This document shows, in pieces, positions 31,460 to 41,114 of a stretch of DNA of 64,000 nucleotides (position 1 is its first letter; the number at the start of each line of letters is the position of its first letter). The notes below the pieces were generated by a model. It saw only the letters and a list, made by a program, of their open reading frames with translations, did not search any database and had not been told where the DNA came from. The translations under genes were made by a program, and so were the position numbers. The stretch covers positions 1 through 64,000 of the forward strand of contig NZ_RHUM01000016.1 in the NCBI RefSeq assembly GCF_003937915.1, written 5' to 3'. This stretch comes from Erwinia sp. 198 (lineage in GTDB: Bacteria; Pseudomonadota; Gammaproteobacteria; Enterobacterales; Enterobacteriaceae).

Positions 31460-33286
31460 CTACTCTTCGCCGTCGACGTGCTCGCGGATCATCACCATAA
31501 ACGGCTTGCCGAAGCGCTCCAGCTTGCGCTGGCCAACGCCGTTGACGCTCAGCATTTCTGAGGCGGTCAGCGGCATCTGCTCGGCCATTTCTATCAGCGT
31601 GGCGTCATTAAATACCACATATGGCGGAATATTCTCTTCATCGGCAATGGCTTTACGCAGCTTACGCAGCTTGGCAAACAGCTTGCGATCGTAGTTGCCG
31701 CCAAACGATTTCTGATTGCTGTTGCGCGGCTTGACGCTGACCATGCGCGGCACCGCCAGCAGCAGCGGGGCTTCGCCACGCAGCAGGGGACGCGCCGCTT
31801 CCGTTAACTGAAGCGCGGAATGCATCGCAATATTTTGCGTTGCAAAGCCCAGATGAATGAGCTGACGGATCACGCTTATCCAGTGTTCGTGGCTCCGATC
31901 GCGGCCAATGCCATAAACCGGCAGCTTGTCGTGCTGCATATCGCGAATACGCTGATTGTTGGCGCCGCGCAGCACTTCCACCACGTAACCCATGCCAAAC
32001 CTTTGGCCGACACGATAAATGCAGGAAAGCGCCTTTTGCGCTTCTACCGTGCCGTCGTAACGACGCGGCGGATCGAGACAGATATCGCAGTTGTCGCAGG
32101 GCTGCTGACGCCCTTCACCAAAATAGTTCAGCAGCACCAGACGGCGGCAGGTCTGCGCTTCCGCAAAAGCGCCCATCGCGTTCAGCTTGTGGCGTTCAAT
32201 ATCCTGCAACGGCCCCGGCGCTTTCTCTTCCAGACAGCGGCGCAGCCAGGCCATATCGGCCGGATCGTAAAGCATCAGCGCTTCCGCCGGCAGGCCATCA
32301 CGACCGGCACGGCCCGTTTCCTGATAATAGGATTCGATGTTGCGCGGGATATCAAAGTGCACCACAAAGCGCACGTTGGGCTTGTTGATGCCCATGCCGA
32401 AGGCGACCGTGGCGACGACGATCTGAAGATCGTCACGCTGGAAGGCTTCCTGCACGCGGGCGCGATGCACGTTATCCATCCCGGCATGATAGGCACCGAC
32501 GCTCAAGCCACGGCTTTGCAAACGCGCGGCGGTGTCTTCCACCTTCGCCCGGCTGTTGCAGTAGATGATGCCGCATTTGCCGCGCTGATCCTGCACGTAG
32601 CGGATCAGCTGATCCGTTGGCTTGAATTTTTCCACCAGCGTATAGCGGATATTAGGCCGGTCGAAGCTGCTGACCTGGATCAGCGGATCGTCAAGCTGTA
32701 GCAGGCGCGCGATATCGTTACGGGTGGTTTCGTCGGCGGTGGCGGTCAGCGCCATCACCGGCACGTCCGGCAGCCGCTGACGCAGCTGGCCCAGCGCGCC
32801 GTATTCCGGACGGAAATCGTGGCCCCATTGCGAAATACAGTGGGCCTCGTCTACGGCCAGCATTGCCGGGTTCCAGTGCGCCAGATTATCCAGGAAGTTA
32901 TCCATCATCAGGCGTTCAGGCGCGATATAAAGCAGCTTGATCCGGCCCGTGCGGCAGCCGGCGAAGACCTCCTGCTGCTCTTCCCGCGTCTGCGTTGAGT
33001 TCAGACAGGCGGCGGCCACGCCGTTAGCCAGCAGCTGGTCGACCTGATCCTTCATCAACGAGATCAGCGGCGACACCACCAGCGTCAGCCCCTCGCGCAC
33101 CAGCGCCGGGATCTGATAGCAAAGCGATTTGCCGCCGCCGGTCGGCATGACCACCAGGCAGTCGCGCCCTTTCAGCGACGCCTGAATAATAGTTTGCTGC
33201 CCCGGACGAAATTGCTGATAGCCGAAGGTTTCCTGCAAAACCTGTTGCGTCAGCATTTCCTGATTGATCACTGCAGCCGTAGACAC
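31460..33286 (-). CDS. recQ: ATP-dependent DNA helicase RecQ
   Basis: 3'-5' helicase of the RecF pathway that unwinds forks and recombination intermediates. The 608 residues (E. coli 609) show Walker [10 protein letters not shown], the DEAH box [18 protein letters not shown], motif [12 protein letters not shown], the zinc Cys set ending [10 protein letters not shown] and a C-terminal HRDC domain. The start is taken as GTG 33286 (peptide [11 protein letters not shown]), preceded by TTGGAG; the frame is open 51 nt further but without a better site. It is 50 nt downstream of pldA. Confidence 0.95.
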   Translation of the reverse strand: MSTAAVINQEMLTQQVLQETFGYQQFRPGQQTIIQASLKGRDCLVVMPTGGGKSLCYQIPALVREGLTLVVSPLISLMKDQVDQLLANGVAAACLNSTQTREEQQEVFAGCRTGRIKLLYIAPERLMMDNFLDNLAHWNPAMLAVDEAHCISQWGHDFRPEYGALGQLRQRLPDVPVMALTATADETTRNDIARLLQLDDPLIQVSSFDRPNIRYTLVEKFKPTDQLIRYVQDQRGKCGIIYCNSRAKVEDTAARLQSRGLSVGAYHAGMDNVHRARVQEAFQRDDLQIVVATVAFGMGINKPNVRFVVHFDIPRNIESYYQETGRAGRDGLPAEALMLYDPADMAWLRRCLEEKAPGPLQDIERHKLNAMGAFAEAQTCRRLVLLNYFGEGRQQPCDNCDICLDPPRRYDGTVEAQKALSCIYRVGQRFGMGYVVEVLRGANNQRIRDMQHDKLPVYGIGRDRSHEHWISVIRQLIHLGFATQNIAMHSALQLTEAARPLLRGEAPLLLAVPRMVSVKPRNSNQKSFGGNYDRKLFAKLRKLRKAIADEENIPPYVVFNDATLIEMAEQMPLTASEMLSVNGVGQRKLERFGKPFMVMIREHVDGEE

Positions 33287-33336
33287 GTGTACTCCAACTT
33301 GATGGCGGGCAGCACGTGATGGCCGCCCGGAAAGCA

Positions 33337-34215
33337 TTAAAACAGGTCGTTCAGAATGACGCCGACGCCGACCCTGGTCTGACGATGGTTATAGTCAATC
33401 AATGATTCACCATAGCCGCTAAAGACTTGCGTATAGAAACGGACATGTTCGGTAATCGGGTAGCTCCAGCCTGCCTGCGCGCCACCGAAACCGCTGTTCC
33501 AGTTGTAGTTGCCCTGAAGGCTGAAGACGCTTTCGCCCAGCTGATAGCCGACCGTCAGGCGATAATACCCCATGTACTTAGTGATATCAGGGTTATCGTC
33601 ATTATTTTCGCCTTCTGGAAGACGGTACCAGGGTTTGGCTTCGACCATCCAGTTACCGTTCTGCGCCATCAGGCGGGCGTAAACGCGGTTCCAGCTGCGG
33701 GAGGTCGGCTCCGAGCGGCCGTTGGACTGATGGTTCAGGCCCAGCTCCACGTCGCGTAGCGTCCAGCCGGCGAAGCTGTAGTCGGTGGCCCAGCCGAGGA
33801 AAATCTGCGGCTGATAGTCGGTTTCGCGAAACGGCGACGAGGCGCCACGGTTAGAGAGCTGCCACCAGGAAGACTGAGTATAGGAGGCAGCAAGCACCGA
33901 GTTGTCACCTAAAATGCCTCGCCAGAGAGGAAAGGCCAGGCTCAGCTGGAATTTTACCTCATCGTGCTTCGCCTTATTCGACCAGTTATAGGAATCAATC
34001 GCCTCTTTATTGATGTTGCTGGTATCGGTGTACAGCAGATAGTTGCTTTCATAAGGAAAAAGCACAAAAGGGTTGTCATGCTTTTCCAGAAGATTAGCAA
34101 TAATACTGCCACGCACCGCGGGCTGGTCATGCACCTCTGTGACCTGAGCCTCTTGCGCCAGGGCCAGACAGGGGAAAAGGAGCGCTGCAGCCAGCGGGCC
34201 TTTCAGCATCGACAT
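33337..34215 (-). CDS. pldA: Outer membrane phospholipase A PldA
   Basis: Calcium-dependent outer-membrane enzyme, active as a dimer, that removes mislocalised phospholipids from the outer leaflet and so keeps lipid asymmetry. The 292 residues include a signal peptide ending near ALAQ (residue 21) and a 12-strand barrel of alternating residues. The catalytic His-Ser pair is in [12 protein letters not shown], near residue 164. An aromatic C-terminal residue (VILNDLF) fits recognition by the Bam complex. Confidence 0.95.
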   Translation of the reverse strand: MSMLKGPLAAALLFPCLALAQEAQVTEVHDQPAVRGSIIANLLEKHDNPFVLFPYESNYLLYTDTSNINKEAIDSYNWSNKAKHDEVKFQLSLAFPLWRGILGDNSVLAASYTQSSWWQLSNRGASSPFRETDYQPQIFLGWATDYSFAGWTLRDVELGLNHQSNGRSEPTSRSWNRVYARLMAQNGNWMVEAKPWYRLPEGENNDDNPDITKYMGYYRLTVGYQLGESVFSLQGNYNWNSGFGGAQAGWSYPITEHVRFYTQVFSGYGESLIDYNHRQTRVGVGVILNDLF

Positions 34216-34376
34216 AAGATTCTCCAGAACTGATAAAGGTGATGAATAAAAAGCACGCCATTCTACACAGAATTACTGGTCGACATTAGTGCTGTTTTTG
34301 TAAAGTAAACGACCCGTTAGCAGCGGATAAAAATAGTCAGTCTGATAAGCGACTTACGTTGTAAAGGAATTTTGCT

Positions 34377-34850
34377 ATGACCTCATCTGCGCCGCTCGAT
34401 CGGCAGGCCGCTCGTCGCCTGATTGGCGACATCTTTGTTTATGATATGCCGTTTAACCGTACGCTTGGCCTCACGCTGGATCGGCTGGAGCCGGATTATG
34501 CGGAGCTGAGCTTCGCTAACCAGCCGCAGCTGGTGGGCAACATCGCACAAAAAATTCTGCACGGCGGTGTAATTGCGGCCGTACTGGACGTGGCGGCCGG
34601 TCTGGTCTGCGTCAGCAGCTCGCTCACCCGGCAGGAGACCATTACGGAAGAAGAGCTGCGGCAGCGCCTGTCGCGCATGGGTACTATCGATCTGCGGGTG
34701 GACTACCTGCGGCCCGGTCGCGGCGAACGCTTTATCGCGACCAGCAGCCTGCTGCGCGGCGGCAATAAGGTCGCGGTGGCACGCGTTGAGCTGCATAATG
34801 ACGCTGGTCTTTATATTGCCAGCACGACGGCAACCTATCTTGTAGGTTGA
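34377..34850 (+). CDS. yigI: Hotdog-fold thioesterase family protein YigI
   Basis: PaaI-like hotdog-fold protein; E. coli YigI is reported as a medium/long-chain acyl-CoA thioesterase. The 157 residues match E. coli YigI (155). The hotdog helix [17 protein letters not shown] and the strand [17 protein letters not shown] are clear. It is divergent from pldA and 28 nt upstream of rarD. Confidence 0.92.
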   Translation: MTSSAPLDRQAARRLIGDIFVYDMPFNRTLGLTLDRLEPDYAELSFANQPQLVGNIAQKILHGGVIAAVLDVAAGLVCVSSSLTRQETITEEELRQRLSRMGTIDLRVDYLRPGRGERFIATSSLLRGGNKVAVARVELHNDAGLYIASTTATYLVG

Positions 34851-34878
34851 TTCCCCGACATTAACGGAGTGATGTTAC

Positions 34879-35778
34879 ATGGATGCGCAGCAAACTCGTC
34901 AGGGCATTTTTTATGCCCTGGGCGCTTATTTTATCTGGGGCATAGCGCCTGCCTATTTCAAACTTCTTCAGCAGGTTGCGCCAGGGGAGATCATGACCCA
35001 TCGGGTGATCTGGTCATTCTTTTTTATGCTGCTGTTGCTGAGCGTCAGCCGCAGCTGGGGCAAGGTTAAAGCGATTTTCAAAACGCCGAAGAAGGTGCTG
35101 CTGCTGGCGGTCTCCGCGACGCTGGTGTGCAGCAACTGGCTCATCTTTATCTGGGCGGTCAATAATCAGCATATTCTGGAAGCCAGCCTGGGCTATTTTA
35201 TCAACCCGCTGCTGAACGTGCTGGTAGGGATGCTGTTTCTGGGCGAACGCTTCCGGCGGCTGCAATGGCTGGCGGTGGCGCTGGCGGCCTGCGGCGTAAT
35301 TATCCAGCTTTGGCGATTTGGGTCGGTGCCGGTCATTGCGCTGGGTCTGGCGGTGACCTTTTCGCTGTACGGGCTGATGCGCAAAAAAATCGCCGTCGAC
35401 GCGCAGACCGGCATGATGATTGAAACCAGCTGGCTGTTGCCCTTCGCCGCTCTTTATCTTTTCGGCATTGCGGACAGCAGCACCAGCCATCTGACGCAAA
35501 ATGCCTCGTCGTTAAACCTGCTGCTGATCGCCGCTGGCGTGATAACCACCGTGCCGCTGATGTTGTTTACCGCTGCCTGCACGCGCCTGCGCCTCTCTAC
35601 CGTTGGGTTTTTCCAGTACCTTGGCCCAACGCTGATGTTTCTGCTGGCGGTGATCTTTTACGGCGAGAAAATGACGCCGGATAAAGTGATGACCTTCAGC
35701 TTTATCTGGGCGGCGCTGGCCTTATTTATTTTCGATGCGCTTATAACGTTAAAACGCAGGCGGCCCGCTGAGGTCTGA
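34879..35778 (+). CDS. rarD: EamA/DMT transporter RarD
   Basis: Ten-helix inner-membrane transporter of the RarD group; the E. coli gene was named for chloramphenicol-related phenotypes but the substrate is uncertain. The 299 residues (E. coli 296) show AYFIWGIAPAYFKLL, LEASLGYFINPLLNVLVGM and QYLGPTLMFLLAVIFYGE. A hairpin without a T run follows at 35789-35819. Confidence 0.93.
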   Translation: MDAQQTRQGIFYALGAYFIWGIAPAYFKLLQQVAPGEIMTHRVIWSFFFMLLLLSVSRSWGKVKAIFKTPKKVLLLAVSATLVCSNWLIFIWAVNNQHILEASLGYFINPLLNVLVGMLFLGERFRRLQWLAVALAACGVIIQLWRFGSVPVIALGLAVTFSLYGLMRKKIAVDAQTGMMIETSWLLPFAALYLFGIADSSTSHLTQNASSLNLLLIAAGVITTVPLMLFTAACTRLRLSTVGFFQYLGPTLMFLLAVIFYGEKMTPDKVMTFSFIWAALALFIFDALITLKRRRPAEV

Positions 35779-35788
35779 CGGTTAATTG

Positions 35789-35819
35789 CTTTCCCCGGTT
35801 ACTGCCTGGCCGGGGAAAG
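35789..35819. terminator. Hairpin after rarD
   Basis: A perfect 10-bp stem, CTTTCCCCGG and CCGGGGAAAG, begins 10 nt after the rarD stop. No T run follows, so it may stabilise the message rather than terminate on its own. Confidence 0.5.
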
Positions 35820-35986
35820 TAACACCTAAGTAAAAACTTTATAACCTGACGTTCCTATCGTAAATCAGTGCAAATCTTTTGGCACAGCAGGTCTGGATAA
35901 TGCCAGAATAGCCGCGTGTTTAACTACTGAGGACAATATTCACTCCACCAGGATGAGAAGCAATAGCGTGGATGAGTTGTAAATCT

Positions 35987-36085
35987 ATGGACAGTTTGTT
36001 CATTTCACTGATACTCCCTGCATTTTCCCGCCCCCGGCTTGCCTGCCGTCCCGTCTCTGACCAGCACTGGCGTTTCGCGCTGTAG
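35987..36085 (+). CDS. Candidate leader peptide upstream of mdtJI (mdtU-like)
   Basis: A complete 32-codon ORF (starting [10 protein letters not shown], ending DQHWRFAL) lies 67 nt before the mdtJ ATG. E. coli mdtJI is preceded by a regulatory upstream ORF, mdtU, of about 34 codons that links spermidine level to mdtJI expression, so position and size agree. From about 36020 the sequence is C-rich (TTTTCCCGCCCCCGG), which would suit Rho loading when translation stalls. A nine-residue ORF (35953-35982) precedes it. I cannot confirm peptide homology. Confidence 0.55.
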   Translation: MDSLFISLILPAFSRPRLACRPVSDQHWRFAL

Positions 36086-36152
36086 CGCACTCTCTACGGA
36101 TTTTCTGCCGCGCATCAATTGCGCTAATTATTTCAGTTTCCGGAGAGAGAAA

Positions 36153-36503
36153 ATGTTTTATTGGTTATTGTTGGCGCTTGCCATCGTTTTTGAAATTGTT
36201 GGCACGCTGGCCATGAAATGGGCCAGCCTTAACGGTCACGCCGCCGGTTATTTTTTTATGCTGGCCATGATCGCCCTTTCTTATATTACTTTGTGTTTCG
36301 CCGTTAAAAAAATCGCGCTGGGCGTGGCCTATGCTATTTGGGAAGGCGTGGGCGTCCTGTGTATTACGCTGTTCAGCGTCATGCTGTTTGGCGAGGCGCT
36401 GCCCCTGATGAAAGTGGTCGGACTGGCGACGCTGGTGACCGGTATCGTACTGGTGAAGTCGGGTACGGTAAGCCGCAAGGAGGCCAGCCATGCTGCCGCT
36501 TAA
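36153..36503 (+). CDS. mdtJ: Spermidine export protein MdtJ (SMR family)
   Basis: Small-multidrug-resistance subunit with four transmembrane helices that pairs with MdtI to export spermidine. The 116 residues resemble E. coli Mdt[13 protein letters not shown] in helix 1 with the essential Glu, and [18 protein letters not shown] in helix 3. ATG 36153 follows a GGAGAGAG site; the open frame extends upstream to 36039 but has no similarity there. The gene overlaps mdtI by 14 nt. Confidence 0.92.
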   Translation: MFYWLLLALAIVFEIVGTLAMKWASLNGHAAGYFFMLAMIALSYITLCFAVKKIALGVAYAIWEGVGVLCITLFSVMLFGEALPLMKVVGLATLVTGIVLVKSGTVSRKEASHAAA

Positions 36504-36819
36504 CGGGACGCACCTGGCCTGGCTGGCGCTCGCCGTGGTGCTGGAAATCCTGGCCAATATTTTTCTTAAATATTCGAACGGCTTTCGCCGCCCGCTGTAT
36601 GGCCTGTCGTCGATTGTTGCCGTGCTGGCTGCCTTTAGCGCGCTGGCGCAGGCGGTTAAAGGTATCGATCTGTCGGTAGCCTATGCGCTGTGGGGAGGTT
36701 TCGGTATCGTCGCGACGGCGGCGGCAGGCTGGATACTGTTTGGTCAGCGTCTGAGCCGCCGCGGCTGGTTCGGCCTGGGCGTACTGCTGGTCGGAATGGT
36801 GTTGATCAAGCTTGCCTGA
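36490..36819 (+). CDS. mdtI: Spermidine export protein MdtI (SMR family)
   Basis: Partner of MdtJ. The 109 residues form four helices; [19 protein letters not shown] carries the conserved Glu of helix 1, and [18 protein letters not shown] matches E. coli MdtI closely. The start lies inside the end of mdtJ, so translation is coupled. A hairpin follows immediately. Confidence 0.93.
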   Translation: MLPLNGTHLAWLALAVVLEILANIFLKYSNGFRRPLYGLSSIVAVLAAFSALAQAVKGIDLSVAYALWGGFGIVATAAAGWILFGQRLSRRGWFGLGVLLVGMVLIKLA

Positions 36820-36824
36820 GAGTG

Positions 36825-36848
36825 GAGAGCGTCCCCGAACGCTCTCTT
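36825..36848. terminator. Terminator between mdtI and corA
   Basis: A 7-bp stem, GAGAGCG and CGCTCTC, with an 8-nt loop begins 5 nt after the mdtI stop and is followed by TT. It separates the convergent mdtI and corA; its strength is probably moderate. Confidence 0.65.
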
Positions 36849-36856
36849 ATCGTCTG

Positions 36857-37810
36857 CTACAGCCAGTTTTTACGCTTGAAATAGGCGTAAGGCGCCAGGC
36901 CCGCCAGGATCATCAGGCAGATAGCACCCGGATAGCCGAAGCTCCACTTCAACTCCGGCATAAACTCAAAGTTCATGCCGTAGCTGGAAGCAACCAGCGT
37001 TGGCGGCAGAAACACTACCGATACCACCGAGAAGATTTTGATAATGCGGTTCTGCTCGATATTGATAAAGCCCATCGCCGCCTGCATCAGGAAGTTGACC
37101 TTCTGGAACAGCGATTCGTTGTGCGGCAGTAGCGATTCGATATCGCGCAGTATCTCGCGCGCCTGCTCCAGCTGATTGCCCGGCAGACGCGCCTTGCGCA
37201 CCAGGAAGTTCAGCGCGCGCTGGGTATCCATCAGGCACAGGCGCACTTTCCAGCCAATGTCTTCCAGCTCGGCCAGCGTGGAGAGCGCGGCATCGAACTC
37301 ATCGCCCTGCTGGCCTTCCATAATCACGCGGCTGAGCTTTTCCAGATCGCTGTAAATGTTTTCGATTTCGTCTGCCAGCTGTTCGATTTTGGTTTCAAAC
37401 AGATCCAGCAGCAGCTCATACGCATTGCCGTCGGTCAGCACCTGGTTACGCGCGCGCATACGATAAAGACGGAACGCGGGCAGTTCGCGTTCGCGCAGCG
37501 TATAGAGGCGACCGTCGCGGATAGTAAAGGCTACGGTGGAGTTGCCCGCGTGATCTTCCGCATCTTCGTAGAAGAAAAAGGAGTGGATATGCAGGCCATC
37601 TTCATCTTCAAAAAAGCGCGCGGAGGCCTCGATATCTTCCAGCTCGGGGCGGGTCGCCAGGCTTTGGCCCAGCTCGTTCTGTACGCGGTCGCGCTCGGTA
37701 TCGATCGGTTCGATCAAATCGACCCAGACCGAACTGGACAGTTCGTCCGTGGTTTCTTCCAGCTCCAGGCGGGCAAGGCGGCTTTGATCAAGTTTAAATG
37801 CGCTCAGCAT
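36857..37810 (-). CDS. corA: Magnesium/cobalt transporter CorA
   Basis: Pentameric inner-membrane Mg2+ channel. The 317 residues (E. coli 316) have a large cytoplasmic N-terminal funnel, a long helix and two C-terminal membrane helices. The signature [11 protein letters not shown], in the loop between them, forms the pore mouth. A single gene facing left with a 210-nt or longer leader (see below). Confidence 0.96.
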   Translation of the reverse strand: MLSAFKLDQSRLARLELEETTDELSSSVWVDLIEPIDTERDRVQNELGQSLATRPELEDIEASARFFEDEDGLHIHSFFFYEDAEDHAGNSTVAFTIRDGRLYTLRERELPAFRLYRMRARNQVLTDGNAYELLLDLFETKIEQLADEIENIYSDLEKLSRVIMEGQQGDEFDAALSTLAELEDIGWKVRLCLMDTQRALNFLVRKARLPGNQLEQAREILRDIESLLPHNESLFQKVNFLMQAAMGFINIEQNRIIKIFSVVSVVFLPPTLVASSYGMNFEFMPELKWSFGYPGAICLMILAGLAPYAYFKRKNWL

Positions 37811-37903
37811 AGCTGTACTCCCAATTCGTCATAGCGTGGGACGCGCCTGAACACGGGGAATCTGACTCAGAGCGAAGCGGGATGCGGGTCGCCAACAACC
37901 ACG

Positions 37904-37931
37904 AAGGCTATCGGCAGAGGAGGATAGCCTT
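37904..37931 (-). promoter_or_regulatory. Hairpin in the corA leader
   Basis: AAGGCTATC and GATAGCCTT form a perfect 9-bp stem with a 10-nt loop about 95 nt upstream of the corA ATG. In Salmonella the corA leader uses alternative stems and a short translated ORF to set Rho-dependent termination, so this may be the equivalent structure. The rest of 37811-38180 has no other clear feature. Confidence 0.55.
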
Positions 37932-37969
37932 AGGAGTTGTACCTGTTTTCCAGGTCAATGAGCCAGTAT

Positions 37970-38020
37970 CTACTGGGTGTGTCCAAGGCGAATGTCCTCT
38001 GAGGGTGATAGTGCGCGCAT
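37970..38020 (-). CDS. Candidate leader ORF of corA (corL-like)
   Basis: A 16-codon ORF (MRALSPSEDIRLGHTQ) precedes the leader hairpin on the corA strand. Salmonella corA has a translated leader ORF of similar size, corL, whose translation controls Rho access. The ribosome site here is weak, and short ORFs arise by chance, so this rests on position only. Confidence 0.35.
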   Translation of the reverse strand: MRALSPSEDIRLGHTQ

Positions 38021-38180
38021 GTTACGCTGTGCTGAAAATGGCGTCAACAGCCAGCCGGGAGAAACGAAGCGGCAGGCACGGGCATCCCCGCCGACCGCCG
38101 AAGAAAGCGCGCAGGCGGCGCTGAAGCAGCGAAGGGGAAAACCCCAAAGGCGGCGCGGGGTTAGCCGCGCCGCAGCGGGA

Positions 38181-40343
38181 TCACACCGTTTCTAACTTCG
38201 CGTAGGCGGCCACCAGCCATTTGATGCCCTGGCCCTGGAAAGCAACCTGTAACCGGCTGTGATCGCCGCTGCCTTCCAGATTGACGATGGTGCCCTCGCC
38301 GAATTTAGCGTGGCGCACCCGCTGGCCAAGCGCAAAACCGCTGTCGTTTTGCGTAACCGGCGTGCCCATCCGCTGATGGTTAACCGGACGGCTGACGCTG
38401 GCGCGCAGGCGAACTTCCTCCACGCACTCTTCCGGCAGCTCGCCGACAAAGCGGGAAGGCCGGTGATAAACCTCTTTGCCATACAGCCGACGCGTTTCCG
38501 CATAGGTCAGCGTTAGCTTCTGCATGGCGCGCGTGACGCCAACGTAGGCCAGGCGACGCTCTTCCTCCAGCCTGCCGCCCTCTTCCAGCGACATCTGGCT
38601 CGGGAACATGCCCTCTTCCATTCCCACGATAAAGACCTGGCGGAACTCCAGGCCCTTAGCCGCATGCATGGTCATCAGCTGCACCGCATCCTGCCATTTG
38701 TCCGCCTGGCCTTCGCCCGCCTCCAGCGCCGCGTGGGAAAGAAACGCCTGCAGCGGCATCAGGTCTTCGTCTTCATCCTGATAGCTGTACTGCCGCGTGG
38801 CGTTGACCAGCTCCTCAAGGTTTTCGATACGCGCCTGGCCTTTTTCGCCTTTTTCCTGCTCGTACATCAGCCACAGGCCGGAATCTTTGATCACCCGGTC
38901 AGTCTGCACGTGCAGCGGCATTTCGCTGGTTTCCTGCGCCAGCGAGTCCACCAGTTCGGTGAAGCGCTGCAGCGCCGAAGCGGCACGGCCGGCCAGCGCT
39001 TTCTCCTGAAGCAGAACGCGGGCGGTCTGCCACAGCGTCAGCTGGCGCTCACGCGCCGTTTGCCGCACCACGTCCAGCGTGCGATCGCCGATGCCGCGAG
39101 TCGGCGTGTTGACCACACGCTCGAAAGCGGCGTCGTCGTTACGGTTGGCGATCAGCCGCAGGTAGGCCAGCGAATCTTTGATTTCCTGACGCTCGAAGAA
39201 GCGCATTCCACCGTAGATACGGTAAGGCATACTGGTTTGCAGCAGTGCCTCTTCCAGCACGCGCGACTGGGCGTTACTGCGATAGAGAATGGCGCAGTCG
39301 TTAAGCGCGCCGCCGCTTTCCATCCACACCTTGATGCGGTTCACCACGAAGCGGGCTTCGTCCAGCTCGTTGAACGCGCAGTAGATAGAAATCGGCTCGC
39401 CGTCGCTGCCATCCGTCCACAGCTCTTTCCCCAGACGACCGTTATTGTTGGCAATCAGGGCGTTGGCCGCCTTCAGAATATTATTGGTGGAGCGGTAGTT
39501 CTGCTCCAGACGGATAGTCTGCGCGCCGTGAAAATCGTTAAGAAAACGCTGGATATTCTCAACCTGCGCGCCGCGCCAGCCGTAGATCGACTGATCGTCA
39601 TCGCCTACGATGATGACTTTTCCGCTGTCGCCCGCCAGCATTCTGATCCAGGCGTACTGGATATTGTTGGTATCCTGAAATTCGTCCACCAGGATATTGG
39701 TGAAGCGCTCGCGGTAGTGGTTAAGGATATGCGGCTTGTTCAGCCACAGCTCGTGCGCGCGCAGCAGCAGCTCGGCGAAATCCACCAGCCCGGCGCGGTC
39801 GCAGGCTTCCTGGTAGGCCTGATAGATACGCAGCCACGTCTGCTCAACGGGATTGCCGTAGCTCTCAATGTGCTTTGGCCGCAGGCCTTCGTCTTTTTTG
39901 CCGTTGATGTACCACATGGCCTGGCGGGCGGGCCACTGTTTCTCATCCAGATTCATCGCTTTGATCAGGCGTTTTAATAAGCGCATCTGATCTTCGCTGT
40001 CGAGTATCTGAAAATCCTGCGGCAGGTTGGCATCCAGGTGGTGCGCGCGCAGCAGGCGGTGCGCCAGGCCGTGGAAGGTGCCGATCCACATGCCGCCCTG
40101 GCTGGTGCCGATCAGCTGCTCGATACGGTGGCGCATCTCGGCGGCGGCCTTATTGGTAAAGGTCACGGCCATGATGGAGTAAGGCGAACAGTTTTCAACC
40201 CCCAGCAGCCAGGCGATGCGGTGAACCAGCACGCGAGTCTTGCCGCTGCCCGCCCCCGCAAGCACCAGCAAATTGCTGCGCGGCGCGGCTACGGCCTCGC
40301 GTTGTTTGTCATTCAAGCCGTCGAGAAGGTCAGAAACGTCCAT
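38181..40343 (-). CDS. uvrD: DNA helicase II UvrD
   Basis: Superfamily 1A 3'-5' helicase for nucleotide excision and methyl-directed mismatch repair. The 720 residues equal the E. coli length from ATG 40343; the GTG two codons upstream is ignored. Walker A AGAGSGKTRVLVHRIAWL near residue 30, motif II VDEFQDTN and motif IV QNYRSTNNIL are clear. The C-terminal part includes FGEGTIVNLEG, the RNA-polymerase-interacting Tudor-like region. A LexA box lies upstream. Confidence 0.97.
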   Translation of the reverse strand: MDVSDLLDGLNDKQREAVAAPRSNLLVLAGAGSGKTRVLVHRIAWLLGVENCSPYSIMAVTFTNKAAAEMRHRIEQLIGTSQGGMWIGTFHGLAHRLLRAHHLDANLPQDFQILDSEDQMRLLKRLIKAMNLDEKQWPARQAMWYINGKKDEGLRPKHIESYGNPVEQTWLRIYQAYQEACDRAGLVDFAELLLRAHELWLNKPHILNHYRERFTNILVDEFQDTNNIQYAWIRMLAGDSGKVIIVGDDDQSIYGWRGAQVENIQRFLNDFHGAQTIRLEQNYRSTNNILKAANALIANNNGRLGKELWTDGSDGEPISIYCAFNELDEARFVVNRIKVWMESGGALNDCAILYRSNAQSRVLEEALLQTSMPYRIYGGMRFFERQEIKDSLAYLRLIANRNDDAAFERVVNTPTRGIGDRTLDVVRQTARERQLTLWQTARVLLQEKALAGRAASALQRFTELVDSLAQETSEMPLHVQTDRVIKDSGLWLMYEQEKGEKGQARIENLEELVNATRQYSYQDEDEDLMPLQAFLSHAALEAGEGQADKWQDAVQLMTMHAAKGLEFRQVFIVGMEEGMFPSQMSLEEGGRLEEERRLAYVGVTRAMQKLTLTYAETRRLYGKEVYHRPSRFVGELPEECVEEVRLRASVSRPVNHQRMGTPVTQNDSGFALGQRVRHAKFGEGTIVNLEGSGDHSRLQVAFQGQGIKWLVAAYAKLETV

Positions 40344-40377
40344 AAGCACCGTCAGATTAGGGGAAGCTGTTGCTCCA

Positions 40378-40393
40378 CTGGATATTTAACCAG
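40378..40393. promoter_or_regulatory. LexA (SOS) box of uvrD
   Basis: CTGGATATTTAACCAG fits CTG-N10-CAG with an A/T-rich centre. It lies 35 bp upstream of the uvrD start, where E. coli uvrD also has an SOS box, so uvrD should be induced by DNA damage. It overlaps no gene: yigB ends at 40398. Confidence 0.82.
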
Positions 40394-40397
40394 CGTA

Positions 40398-41114
40398 TTA
40401 TAACAACGCGGTCAGGGATGCCAACTGCGAAATTTCCAGCGTGGGCAGCAGGCGACTGTCGCTGGCCTGCATCAGGTTGTGATGATGCAGGTTGATCCAG
40501 CACGCCTGCATTCCGCAGCGCACGGCGCCAGCCACGTCCGTAGTAAGATCGTCGCCCACGTGCAGAATGCTATGTAAAGGCAGGCTAAGCTTTTCTGCCG
40601 CCAGGTGATACATATCGTGATAAGGCTTGGCGCGGCCGTGCGGCCCGGCTCGCAGAATAAATTTGAAGTATTTATCCAGCCCGAACAGGTGCGGCTCGGC
40701 GTTGCCGTTGGTGATCGCCACCAGCGGGATTTTCGCGGCCAGCGCGGCCAGCGTGCTGTGCGTTTCGGCCGGCACCTCGATTTGGCTGCGCCAGTGGGCG
40801 AAGTGTGCCATCACCGCGCGCGCGCCTTTTTCCGCTTCCGACGCGTTAAGGCCACTATTCAGCATCGCCAGCTCCACCGCGCGGCGACGCCATTCGCTGA
40901 CGTCGTGATAGATGTCCGGCTCCTGTTCAAGCAGGCTGTCGCGCAGCTGCTGGTACTCTAAGGGGCTGAACTCGTTCAGTGCCGGATGATAGGCCTGCAA
41001 AAACGCGTGGGTTTCTTTGGCGGTGCGGCTGATTACCGGCCGATTATCGTACAGCGTATCATCCAGATCGAAGGTCATGGCCGCGATCGGCCGCAGCGAA
41101 CGGTAAAAATGCAT
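40398..41114 (-). CDS. yigB: HAD phosphatase YigB
   Basis: HAD-superfamily phosphatase; E. coli YigB dephosphorylates FMN among other substrates in riboflavin metabolism. The 238 residues equal the E. coli length. Motif I is [14 protein letters not shown] near residue 14, motif II the [13 protein letters not shown] region and motif [16 protein letters not shown]. The start overlaps the xerC stop, the last step of the lptM-dapF-yigA-xerC-yigB chain. Confidence 0.94.
   Translation of the reverse strand: MHFYRSLRPIAAMTFDLDDTLYDNRPVISRTAKETHAFLQAYHPALNEFSPLEYQQLRDSLLEQEPDIYHDVSEWRRRAVELAMLNSGLNASEAEKGARAVMAHFAHWRSQIEVPAETHSTLAALAAKIPLVAITNGNAEPHLFGLDKYFKFILRAGPHGRAKPYHDMYHLAAEKLSLPLHSILHVGDDLTTDVAGAVRCGMQACWINLHHHNLMQASDSRLLPTLEISQLASLTALL

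Noticed and set aside
36039-36152. 38-residue N-terminal extension of MdtJ
   Set aside because: SMR proteins start at the first helix, and the GGAGAGAG site sits before ATG 36153. The extension overlaps the leader ORF in another frame.
38664-39977. 437-codon ORF on the plus strand inside uvrD
   Set aside because: Antisense shadow of uvrD; composition rich in His, Gln and Arg, as expected for reversed coding DNA.
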